A stretch of 64,000 nucleotides of DNA from positions 521,501 to 585,500 of the forward strand of contig CAJNDS010002121.1 of assembly GCA_905221605.1 (NCBI GenBank). Reading direction: 5' to 3'. Shown here one piece after another: positions 56,484 to 64,000 of this stretch. The stretch is from Symbiodinium natans (Eukaryota; Sar; Dinophyceae; Suessiales; Symbiodiniaceae). Each line of letters opens with the position of its first letter. The first letter of the stretch is position 1. The position numbers were made by a program, and so were the translations under genes. The notes beneath the pieces were generated by a model. That model had not been told where the DNA came from. It saw nothing but the letters and a program-made list of their open reading frames with translations, and searched no databases.

Positions 56484-56735
56484 ACGCTCCGTCGTGGCCA
56501 AAGGAGCCCCGGAGGGTGCAGTGACGGAAGAAAGGGGACGAGGGACGGCTGGGTGGAGTTGGGGGGTTTAGGGTTTAGGGTTTAGGGTTTAGGGTTTAGG
56601 CTTTAGGCTTTAGGCTTTAGGGTTTAGGGTTTAGGGTTTAGGGTTTAGGGTTTAGGGTTTAGGGGTTGGTTTGTTCAGGGACTTGAGGTTGCGATGCGAT
56701 GAGAGGGTCGGATCTGCGAGGCTGCCCCGTTCAGG
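56484..56735 (+). CDS. Two in-phase exons
   Basis: Exon 56484-56552 (TTTTCGCGAG|; GG|GTGGAG) reads RSVVAKGAPEGAVTEERGRG.. Exon from 56679 (TTTGTTCAG|G), phase 2, reads DLRLRCDERVGSARLPRS. TTTAGGG array in the intron. Confidence 0.45.
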
Positions 56736-56952
56736 GTTTAGGACCCTGAGCCCTGAACTAGGGTTCAGGGTTCAGGGTTCAGGGTTCAGAGTTTAGGGTT
56801 TAGGGTTTGGGGTTTAGGGTCTACGTGGGGGTTTAGGGTCTACGTAGGCCCTTTAGATATCTCACTTTTTCCCTAAAACCCTAAACCCTAAACACCCTAA
56901 CCCCTAAAACTGGCCGTAAACCCTAAAGGATCATGTTTAGGAATCTTTTCAG

Positions 56953-57033
56953 TGGGGCTTAAAGGCCAACCTAGCCTTGACCCGACACCAGCGAAGGCTG
57001 AGCCCTCAACACTCTGGCGGAATTGAGGTTCTG
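56953..57033 (+). CDS. Exon, phase 0 both ends
   Basis: GAATCTTTTCAG| strong acceptor; CTG|GTGGGTTTAGGG donor. Reads WGLKANLALTRHQRRLSPQH.. Confidence 0.55.
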
Positions 57034-57035
57034 GT

Positions 57036-57120
57036 GGGTTTAGGGTTTAGGGTTTAGGGTTTAGGGTTTAGGGTTTAGGGTTTAGGGTTTAGGGTTTAGG
57101 GTTTAGGGTTTAGGGTTTAT
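57036..57120 (+). repeat. TTTAGGG array
   Basis: Twelve perfect units at the exon donor. Confidence 0.94.
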
Positions 57121-57284
57121 GAAGGGGTAAAAGGAGGGACCCTTGGAAGGGACCCTTCATCTTATTCCCCCTAAACAACCCCTTTATCTACCTTGTATAG
57201 TCCCTATATACCTAAGTAGCCCCCAAATAAGCCCTGAATAACCCCTAAGGTCGCTTCTAAGGGGCCCTCCTCCAGTCCCTTGAG

Positions 57285-57430
57285 TTTAGGGTTTAGGGTT
57301 TAGGGTTTAGGGTTTAGGGTTTAGGGTTTCGGGTTTAGGGTTTAGGATTTAGGGTTTAGGGTTTAGGGTTTAGGGTTTAGGGTTTAGCGTTTAGGGTTTA
57401 GTGTTTAGGGTTTAGGGTTTAGGGTTTAGG
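57285..57430 (+). repeat. TTTAGGG array
   Basis: About twenty units with scattered TTTAGCG, TTTAGTG and TTTCGGG variants. Confidence 0.93.
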
Positions 57431-57634
57431 GCCTGAAGCCGTGAAGCTTCCAAAGCTGGGCCCTGCCCAGCAGGGATTGGCTTTTGGTCTGAGTTTCTGG
57501 CGGTACCCTTGTTATAGAGGCTGGAATCCCTTTAGGGTTTAGGGGTTAGGGTTTAGGGTTTAGGGCCTGAAGCAGTGAAGCTTCCAAGACTGGGCTCTTT
57601 GCACCGTCTTCTGTTTTGGTTTCAGAAGGGTTGA
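57430..57634 (+). CDS. Tandemly duplicated exon start
   Basis: Both copies follow a telomere-derived TTTAG|GG. Copy 1 (57430-57538) reads PEAVKLPKLGPAQQGLAFGL.. and stays open; copy 2 (57564-57634) reads PEAVKLPRLGSLHRLLFWFQ.. to TGA 57632. The shared part is about 35 bp; the rest differs. Confidence 0.45.
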
Positions 57635-57851
57635 CCACTGGTATACCAAAAGCGCTAAACTAAAAACCTTACAACGCTGCATCCCTAAAGCGCAAAACCC
57701 TGGGCCCCTAATTACTTGCCTGCAGTTTTGGGTCTTGGGGTTTAAGGGAAAAGGCGGGGGGGGGGGGGGATTGGCTGGCCCAAATGTTGCAACGCTCTAA
57801 TCTCAGTATCTAAGACAAAGGAAGGGAGGCTAAACCCTAAACTCTACGCAC

Positions 57852-57910
57852 TTTAAGGTTTCTGGTGCCGATTGAGCAGAGGCAGCATGAAAGTACAAAT
57901 CTTTGGGCCC
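57852..57910 (+). CDS. Exon of unknown gene
   Basis: CACTTTAAG|G then FLVPIEQRQHESTNLWA, running into CCCTAAA-type repeat. Confidence 0.4.
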
Positions 57911-58088
57911 TTAACCCTGAGCCCTCAACCCCAAACCCTAAGCCCCGAACCCTAAACCCTGAACCCTATAAACCCCAAACCCTAAACCCCAAACCCTAAA
58001 CTCTAACCCTAAACCCTAAACCCCAAACCCCAAACCCTAAACCCCAAACCCTAAACCCTAAACCCCAAACCCCCAAACCCTAAACCCC
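57905..58088 (-). repeat. CCCTAAA/CCCCAAA array
   Basis: Alternating heptamer variants. Confidence 0.88.
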
Positions 58089-58111
58089 CGAACCTGTGCC
58101 TGGCTCATCAG

Positions 58112-58182
58112 TTTCACGTTCTTAGACCGGTCTGGGTCTGCCTGGGGCATTGGACCGGCTGCTGCCTCATGCGGGATGGGTG
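58112..58182 (+). CDS. Exon, two open frames
   Basis: TGGCTCATCAG| then FTFLDRSGSAWGIGPAAASC.. (donor ATGG|GTGATT) or FHVLRPVWVCLGHWTGCCLM.. Confidence 0.45.
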
Positions 58183-58455
58183 ATTTAGGGTTTAGGGGTT
58201 TAGGGGTTTAGGGTTTAGGGTTTTTAGGGTTTTTAGGGTTTAGGGTTTAGGGGTTTGGGGTTTAGGGTTTATAGGGTTTGGGGTTTAGGGTTTAGGGGGT
58301 GATTTAGGGTGTGGGGGTTTGGTGTTTATAGGGTTTGGAGTTTGGGGCTTCGAGTTTCGGGTTTGGGGTTTGGGGTTTAGGGTTTAGGGTTGGGCGAGTT
58401 TGGGGCTTCGAGTTTCGGGTTTAGCGAGGACTGTCTTGATGTTTCCACGCTATAG

Positions 58456-58506
58456 GCGGTGCGAGTATCTCTCATCGGGAAGTTGACCCGCGCGGTGTTC
58501 CCGTAA
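58456..58506 (+). CDS. Short terminal exon
   Basis: TTCCACGCTATAG|G then AVRVSLIGKLTRAVFP, TAA 58504. Confidence 0.5.
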   Translation, partial: AVRVSLIGKLTRAVFP

Positions 58507-58522
58507 CACTCTCGGCTATTAG

Positions 58523-58708
58523 ATGGCCTTCGAGGCTTGCATCACTCCGACGCACTTTCCTCCATTCTGCGTTCTTGGAAGCGTTGGCTTATCTGTTCCC
58601 CTGGGGGGTTTGCAATGTTGCGGCGTTGCACATGCCACTCTCGCCTCCGTCCTGTGGCGCATGCTCCTCGTGAAGTGCAGACATGTTGATTTTCTTTTGG
58701 GCCCTTGA
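58523..58708 (+). CDS. Small ORF, 61 codons
   Basis: ATG 58523 right after CTATTAG|; MAFEACITPTHFPPFCVLGS.. to TGA 58706. Several Cys and a hydrophobic stretch. Minus-strand frames overlap, so strand is uncertain. Confidence 0.3.
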   Translation: MAFEACITPTHFPPFCVLGSVGLSVPLGGLQCCGVAHATLASVLWRMLLVKCRHVDFLLGP

Positions 58709-58805
58709 GTGCCCACCCTAAACCCCAAACCCTAAACCCTAAGCACCCTAAACCCCCAAGGTCACAGGGCATAGGGTTTAGGGTTTAGGGTTTAGGGTTT
58801 GGGGT

Positions 58806-58916
58806 TTGGGGTGTTCACCCTTATACTAACAGCCCTTAATAAGAAGTTTTGTACCCCGCATTACAATCCCAATTCAGGACTGTTAGTATAGGGGGGAGCA
58901 TCCCAAGACAGAGGTG
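58806..58916. mobile_element. TIR element, family D
   Basis: GGGGTGTTCACCCTTATACTAACAG-type left arm and AGGACTGTTAGTATAGGGGG..CATCCC right arm. Confidence 0.65.
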
Positions 58917-59083
58917 GTCTGAAGATCTTGGTGGTCTGTGCCGACATTTGTTTTGATGTAGCTGAAATTTAAATATTTCGGGTTTAGGGTTTAGCGTTTT
59001 AGGGTTCAGGGTTTAGGGCTTAGAATAGATTGATAGACAACCCTTCTGACCCGGAATGTGTCTACTCTACTCCCTGAGCGCAG

Positions 59084-59164
59084 GACGCCTGTTGGAAGAG
59101 CTTTAGGAAGCAGGGGTGTCTTAGCCTTGTTATCAACCTGGACCTAAACCTAACAAGACCTTGA
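59084..59164 (+). CDS. Exon ending in TGA
   Basis: CCCTGAGCGCAG|G then DACWKSFRKQGCLSLVINLD.., TGA 59162. Confidence 0.45.
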   Translation, partial: DACWKSFRKQGCLSLVINLDLNLTRP

Positions 59165-59392
59165 GCGTTTCGGGTTTGTGGCCCAACATTCATGCATATT
59201 CATGCCTTGGGGCTTTAAGTTTGAGGAACCCCTAAACCCCAAACCCTCGTGTATGTGGGGCCCGAATTCTGGTGATATGTGGTTTCCACGCTAGCACGGA
59301 GCCTGATATGTAGGTTAGCCACAAAGGGTCCACGATTAAGAGAATCCCGCCCTTCCCACACATAGCCACTGGTTCAGCTTTAAGACTCTTAG

Positions 59393-59510
59393 GTTTTGCT
59401 ACGGTTTCCGCATGTGGCAGGAAGAACCAAACGTACGCCGTGCACTTACGTACCCCTCACCCCAACAAGCTCTGCCCCCACCACGAAATTGCATAGATGT
59501 TCAGCTGTGA
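59393..59510 (+). CDS. Exon of 38 codons
   Basis: AAGACTCTTAG|G then FCYGFRMWQEEPNVRRALTY.. to TGA 59508. Confidence 0.5.
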
Positions 59511-59694
59511 GACTGATGTCTTGAAAGAATACTGCGACTCCTCTAGACGTCTTGGAATAGATCGATGGCTAGGGCCCCTAAACCTAGGAAAATTAGGAGC
59601 AGCTTGGGTGAATAGCCCGACACCCGCCAACGAGGAATTCTTCATGCTGGACGAAAGCGATGTTACAGAGGAGGGTTCGGGTTTGGAGCGTTGA
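59497..59694 (+). CDS. Small ORF, 65 codons
   Basis: MFSCETDVLKEYCDSSRRLG.. to TGA 59692, acidic C-terminus (..MLDESDVTEEGSG). It overlaps the end of the exon at 59393 in another frame. Could be a separate first exon. No family. Confidence 0.4.
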   Translation: MFSCETDVLKEYCDSSRRLGIDRWLGPLNLGKLGAAWVNSPTPANEEFFMLDESDVTEEGSGLER

Positions 59695-59895
59695 AGGGGC
59701 CAGGGTTTACATAGGTTTTCCGGGGCAGCAGTAGGGCTTTAAAGGTTAGGGTTTAGTTGTCAACGCTTGGGAATGCAGACTCTGCGCTAATCTGAAGAAT
59801 TCTCTAAACCCTAAAGCCATAAACCCTAAACTCCACACGAGGACCTGAACCCTGAAACCTCAACCCTAAACCCTAAACCCTAAACCCTAAACCCC

Positions 59896-60000
59896 CTGGT
59901 TCTTAGTAGGGAATGAGGGAATCAGGGCCCCATACAATCCCTTAAAGGGTATATATATATATATAGCGCCCTTATTCCCTCATTCCCTACTAAGAACCAG
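59896..60000. mobile_element. TIR element, family E, perfect 26-bp arms
   Basis: CTGGTTCTTAGTAGGGAATG AGGGAA and its exact reverse complement end the 105-bp element; (AT)n lies in the middle. A diverged relative may lie at 34920-34985. Confidence 0.85.
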
Positions 60001-60129
60001 CGAGTAAACTCAACCTGAAGTTGATCTCCCTACACCCTATGGTCAACCCCCTTGGAAGTCCCAATGGAACTATGCTGGCGTTGTGATTTTAAGGGAGGGC
60101 CGAGGGCTTAGAGTTCTCTTAAGACTACT

Positions 60130-60240
60130 AGGACCCAGAGTAGGCCCTTATTCCCTTTTCTCTCGGGTTTAGGTTCCCTTCGAAGCCCCTCTAGGCGAAA
60201 AAGGGTGTCTTGTTTATTCCTAGGCTACTCTTGGGTCTGG
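60130..60240. mobile_element. Diverged family B relative
   Basis: GACCCAGAGTAGGCCCTTAT..GGTTTAGGTTCCCTTCGAAG ..TACTCTTGGGTCT. Decayed inverted ends. Confidence 0.4.
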
Positions 60241-60442
60241 ACTCTTGCATGAAGTGGGCTGAAAAATGAGACGGCAGCGGCGTTGGGCAGTTTAGGGTAT
60301 TGTTCCAAGCAAGTTGGGGCTCAAGATCCCGTGGGAAAAGGGGAGCTCTTAGAGGGTATGGGTGGCCAAACCAGAAGATCAGGGCGTCGGGATTTTGAAG
60401 TTTAGGGTTTGGGGTTTAGGGTTTAGGGTTTAGGGTTTAGGA

Positions 60443-61230
60443 GCAGAGCCGTTTGGAACTTAATTTTGGGCTCTTTGTCACTTCCATCTTATGTTCACCA
60501 ATCTCTCCGGAACTAGTATTACATTCACCTCTTGTTCACCCATCACACCTTGAGACCCTTCCCATCTTGTATAATATGACCTCTAAGTTCTTGGAATCAC
60601 CACTTTTAATTAGGTGTTCTATCACGAGGGCGGTGTTGACAAGGAGTTAAGGCGTCATGAGATTGATGGTGTACGAAAGTAAACCACTGGTCGACTATAA
60701 TGTCATGTTGGTTTGCTCTCTAAACAAGGATTTTAACTATGAACAGGGGTTATTCCTCAAATCCTTCTGTTACTTGAGGTTATGTTCTCAAGACCGGGGA
60801 ATTACAACCCAGAATTAGAGACCGCCCTAGAGGTAACAGTGAACAAAGGAGGAATCAAGAGAGAGATGAATGGCACGGTTTCTGTGTTTGGCTCCTTGTC
60901 AAGAAAGTTCCTGTCACGTAGAAAGACTCATGATGGTACGGTTTCTATGTTTGGTTCTTAGTGGCTTGGATACAGAGGCTGGGTCACAGGGTGCGTTCTC
61001 GGTTCACCTTCTTAATACTGCGTGATTCTTCTTCGTTCATTACCAGTATTCATACTGTGAAGAGAACACCAAAACCCTGTGAACAAAACCTCCGTCCCTT
61101 GTGCTCTCCTTGCTAGTTCATGTGTCCAGTTCATTGAGGTCATTCAGTTAATCCAGTTCATAGTTTCCCCTCAGTTCCAGCACATGAAAACCTAATTTAA
61201 GCAGTCTTTTAATAAGTCTTCTTGTCCAGT
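60443..61230. other. AT-richer, telomere-free island
   Basis: Nearly 800 bp with no TTTAGGG-type unit and lower GC than its surroundings. It contains TCCAGTTCAT three times and a diverged 60-70 bp repeat (GCACGGTTTCTGTGTTTGGC at 60867, GTACGGTTTCTATGTTTGGT at 60932). The ORF at 60453 is not convincing. Possibly an unclassified transposon or long 3' UTR. Confidence 0.4.
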
Positions 61231-61231
61231 T

Positions 61232-61598
61232 CATCTGTCACCAGGGTCACTCAATCCCGACCTGAGCGTGCGCCGGGTGTCGCATCTGTATTCCCATCAC
61301 CAGCTGTGGCATGTGCATGGTGGCACCGCGAATGATGCATTGCATGTGCTGTACGAGAAGCCGTGCGCGGCCGAGCTCGCGCAGGTGTCGGTCTGTGCGA
61401 AGCCGGTGCAGACGGAGCCTGCCCTGACAATGCAGGATGCAAGGAGGCAGGAAGAGGCGCATCATGGAGAACCTGGAAGCAGCCAAGCGCATGCAGATCG
61501 CAGCTGAGCAGAACATCAACAAGTACCAGCAGCAGCTGAGCCTAGAGTTGTTTCAGCTTCTGGATTGGATCTGCACAAGTCGTGCCCCCGACCGTTGA
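61232..61598 (+). CDS. Two exon-like frames
   Basis: First part (after CTGTCACCAG|, about 61232-61430): ..HHQLWHVHGGTANDALHVLY.. then ..AELAQVSVCAKPVQTE. Second part (61436-61598, ATGCAG|G): MQGGRKRRIMENLEAAKRMQ.. then ..NINKYQQQLSLELFQLLDW.. to TGA 61596, strongly helical. They differ in frame, and the short gap has no clear donor, so they may be overlapping alternatives. The minus-strand ORF (61247-61522) is likely shadow. Confidence 0.45.
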
Positions 61599-61704
61599 GC
61601 AGCCTTTGTGGCGCAGCCCTTCTTCAGGGTTGAACCCTAAACCCTAAACCCTAAACCCTCCTCAAAAGCGAAGTGAAGAGCCTAACGTAGTTTAGGGCCA
61701 AGGG

Positions 61705-61850
61705 TTGAGGGCTGTTTGGATGCTCCCACTCTGTAGAAGCGGGTTTCAGGCAGGGCTTGTATGTGCCGGGGGGTGGTGCGGGGTGGGGACTATGATTGAG
61801 CCCAGTGTTGTAGCCGTTGCGTTCTTGCAAGGGAAGAGACGATGTGAGTT
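61705..61850 (+). CDS. Doubtful ORF
   Basis: MRAVWMLPLCRSGFQAGLVC.. then ..MIEPSVVAVAFLQGKRRC; possible exon, cut off by TTTAGGG-type sequence at 61850. Confidence 0.25.
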
Positions 61851-61969
61851 TAGGGTGCAGGGGATTAGGGTTGAGGGTTGCGGGGTGCAGGGGTACTTTG
61901 AGCTTGAGGCTCAAAACTTAGGCTGTCTAGCGGGTTTAGGGGTTCAAGGATTTGGGGTCTAGAACTTGT

Positions 61970-62590
61970 CGGTTTAGGGTTTAGGGTTTTGGGTTTTGGG
62001 TTTAGGGTTTAGGGCTTAGGGTTCTTAAATCAAAAATAGGGCCGAAACCCGAAACCACTTCGACCACGGCGCGAGGATACGCCTCGTAGCGAGGATGCAC
62101 GGGTGACACGCCCGGGCCTTGTTCTGTGGGAGGGTCTGTGGTAGCGCAATAGAGAGCTGAATATTCGGGGCTTAAATCCACATAAACATAGGATCCTACT
62201 ATTGGGGTAGAAGGGCCCCTGTAAAGGGGGATTCTGAAAAACCCTGCCTGTAGAATCCTTATGTTGATGTGTTTTTTGGGCCCCTAGACTCTAGGAGCTT
62301 TCTGGGGTTTCAGGTTGCTTCAGGGTTTAGGCTTGTTTGTTTACTGGGCTTACGGGTTTGGGGGTTTTTCTCCTAAACCCAAGCTCTAGACCTGAAGCCT
62401 AAACCCGCACAGCTGCAGGGAAAAAACTGGTCCTAAACCTTGAACTCCACAGTATCTTAAGCACTCCAAAACTTCGATAGACTAGGAAAATCGATGAAAT
62501 TGGGAGAGGCCCTAAACCCTAAACCCTAAATCCTAAGCCCTAAACTGCACACCTTAGACCCTATAAGCCCCGAAGCCCGAGCTCCTTTTC
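61970..62590. other. Repeats and a TIR element, no gene
   Basis: Degenerate TTTAGGG to 62020, unique sequence to 62170, the family H element 62179-62271, then CCCTAAA-type 62500-62575. Confidence 0.45.
62179..62271. mobile_element. TIR element, family H
   Basis: CACATAAACATAGGATCCTAC at the left; GTAGAATCCTTATGTTGATGTG at the right; imperfect inverted arms. Confidence 0.6.
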
Positions 62591-62595
62591 GTGAG

Positions 62596-62637
62596 AACGT
62601 GAGGTTGTCGGAAAACTTGAACACGCTTTACCCTTAG
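62596..62637 (+). CDS. Short terminal exon
   Basis: CTTTTCGTGAG| then NVRLSENLNTLYP; the stop TAG 62635 lies at the start of a telomere array. Confidence 0.4.
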   Translation, partial: NVRLSENLNTLYP

Positions 62638-62727
62638 GGTTTAGGGTTTAGGGTTTAGGGTTTAGGGTTTAGGGTTTAGGGTTTAGGGTTTAGGGTTTAG
62701 GGTTTAGGGTTTAGGGTTTAGGGTTTA
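62634..62727 (+). repeat. TTTAGGG array
   Basis: Thirteen perfect units. Confidence 0.94.
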
Positions 62728-62857
62728 GCTATCAATTTGCTAAGAACATCCCAAACCCCAAGCCTCAAACCGCCCAAAACACTAAACCCTGAACCCTGAA
62801 CCCTAAACCCTAACTTGCACCAAGCCCGAACCCCCTAAACCTACTGACCCTGCTGAG

Positions 62858-62938
62858 GCAAAGGCTGCTACAGCGCTTGGCTCATCAAGGTTCGGACAAG
62901 CCCTGACTCCTGTAGCGCTTCCGGTGCTGGGGTCATAG
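62858..62938 (+). CDS. Exon ending in TAG
   Basis: CCTGCTGAG|G then AKAATALGSSRFGQALTPVA.., TAG 62936. The 81-codon minus-strand frame is an alternative. Confidence 0.45.
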   Translation, partial: AKAATALGSSRFGQALTPVALPVLGS

Positions 62939-63053
62939 GGCTCTAGGGTAAACCCTGAGGGCTTCAAGGGTTTTCGGGTTGAGTGTTCAGAGTTCAGGCC
63001 CTCTAAACCCTGAGCCCTAAAGACTACCCTAAACCCTAAAGCCCTCACCCTAA

Positions 63054-63163
63054 GATTCCATGTACCTAAATACGGAATCCTTGGGCCTTAAAGTACCTCC
63101 TATATAGTCACTTTGGAGAGGGGGGGTCAAGTAACGTATAGAATAAGGGGTACATGGACCCGG
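63054..63163. mobile_element. Family F element, complete
   Basis: GATTCCATGTACCTAAATAC at the left, ..GGGGTACATGGACCC at the right, GGGCCTTAAAGTACCTCC in the core. Confidence 0.7.
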
Positions 63164-63320
63164 ACCCTTAGGGTAAACTGTGAGCCCATAAGGGGTTTAG
63201 GGTTTTCGGCTTCCAGGTTGAGCCTTGTGCTACCGAGGTCTTTTGGGGTGGAAGATGGGATCTTTTTGCACGTCCAGGTTAATGAATTTGAGGGTTTTGG
63301 GTTTAGGGTTTAGGGTGAAG

Positions 63321-63444
63321 GGCTGCTGAAGACATCATCCAGTACACGAAAGACGGCATCGAGGAGAACAGCTTCGAAGAGATCATGGCAGCAGTGTCAG
63401 CATCGCCCCCACTACAGCGACCTTACCAGCGAAGATGTGCTTGA
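63321..63444 (+). CDS. Exon of 40 codons, stop TGA
   Basis: TAGGGTGAAG|G then AAEDIIQYTKDGIEENSFEE.. and ..MAAVSASPPLQRPYQRRCA, TGA 63442. Acidic helix then basic tail. Another frame is open to the CCCTAAA array. Confidence 0.5.
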
Positions 63445-63495
63445 ATTGATTCCCAAACCCTAAACCCTAAACCCTAAACTCTAAACCCTTTCTAG

Positions 63496-63640
63496 TGGCC
63501 CGCTGAAGGCGGGCTACTTGTCCTGCCGCCACTGCCTAAGCAAAAGCACAGGCACGAACACAACATTTGCCACCAGCTACGGCATCAAGCCCCACTTCCA
63601 ACGGAAAAAATACCACAATCCCAGTCGGGATTTAGGCTAA
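63496..63640 (+). CDS. Exon of 47 codons, stop TAA
   Basis: CCCTTTCTAG| then GPLKAGYLSCRHCLSKSTGT.. and ..SYGIKPHFQRKKYHNPSRDL.., TAA 63638. A CRHC pair and several His could bind metal; unproven. Confidence 0.55.
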
Positions 63641-63745
63641 ACCCTTAGCCTACTAAACCCTAAACCCCAAACCCTAAACCCTAAACCCAAACCCTAAACC
63701 CCAAACCCTAAACCCCCAAACCCCCCCCCCCCCCCAAAGCTCCAG

Positions 63746-63795
63746 GCCAAGAACGAGGCCGCCCGTCTCAAGCTCCTGCAGAGCTCCACGACGAG
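63746..63795 (+). CDS. Exon with a good donor
   Basis: AAAGCTCCAG|G then AKNEAARLKLLQSSTT to AG|GTGCAT, phase 2. Helical. Confidence 0.5.
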
Positions 63796-63844
63796 GTGCA
63801 TCCCAGCAGCCCAAAACCCCGTAAAGGGGTTTGTAAGGTCTAAG

Positions 63845-63970
63845 GGTTTAGGGTTTAGGGTTTAGGGTTTAGGGTTTAGGGTTTAGGGTTTAGGGTTCAG
63901 GGTTTAGGGTTTAGGGTTTAGGGTTCAGGGTTGAGGGTTTAGGGTTTAGGGTTTAGGGGTTAGTGTTTAG
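63845..63970 (+). repeat. TTTAGGG array
   Basis: Mostly perfect units with two TTCAGGG changes, near the window end. Confidence 0.92.
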
Positions 63971-64000
63971 GCCCTGCAGCCCAACCCCCCCAAACCCTCA

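Noticed and set aside
61247-61522. 91-codon minus-strand ORF
   Set aside because: The plus strand has better protein-like frames and a helical segment; the minus frame is the shadow of GC-rich coding sequence.
1-64000. rRNA, U6 or spliced-leader RNA genes
   Set aside because: I looked for the conserved spliced-leader core (TTTTGGCTCAAG) and for rRNA landmarks by eye and saw none; a covariance search would be decisive.

Overview
The window looks like nuclear DNA of a dinoflagellate (Symbiodiniaceae-like). Four things point there. First, plant-type telomere heptamers (TTTAGGG/CCCTAAA) and degenerate derivatives are scattered through nearly the whole 64 kb on both strands, not at one end. Second, coding sequence comes as short, GC-richer islands of about 15-300 bp with splice-like borders, often AG|G acceptors and GT, sometimes GC, donors. 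Third, there is a single-exon UBL + RCC1-like repeat protein of a type I associate with Symbiodinium. Fourth, there are many small terminal-inverted-repeat elements, a LINE-type reverse transcriptase fragment and tRNA-derived repeats. The organism call is inference; no search was run.

Main point: most telomere-like sequence appears to be intronic. Between arrays lie islands with open frames, and adjacent islands join in a consistent reading phase. The best chains are 7305-7836, 7914-8364, 11559-11814, 14434-15056, 18780-19038, 21261-21469, 26387-26720, 27452-28157, 30662-30984, 32859-33229, 40240-40680, 49233-49530 and 50165-51275. Some introns are almost pure telomere repeat (49364-49419, 21276-21328). 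The usual order is CCCTAAA array, exon, TTTAGGG array, so introns begin G-rich and end C-rich and could fold back on themselves. Several other introns are single TIR elements; two are flanked by target-site duplications whose splicing would restore the target exactly (29145-29287 and 51151-51264).

Layout: 1-8.6 kb, a telomere-like block with exon islands and two good gene ends; 8.6-20 kb, dense exon islands, best gene 14434-15056; 20-31 kb, more islands, many in-phase pairs, a tRNA-Asn-like sequence nested in a mobile element; 31-36 kb, a minisatellite, TIR elements and simple repeats; 36.3-38.2 kb, the intron-poor RCC1-like gene; 38.8-39.2 kb, an octamer satellite; 39-49.5 kb, islands plus the longest telomere arrays; 49.7-51.4 kb, a BTB/POZ gene; 52 kb, a LINE fragment; 52.5-64 kb, islands again, with an AT-richer telomere-free island at 60.4-61.2 kb.

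Limits: most islands are 10-50 codons, too short to name a protein family, so they are given as exons of unknown genes. Where I give an in-frame stop, I cannot tell a true last exon from one whose donor (dinoflagellates also use GC and GA) I missed. No RNA evidence was available.
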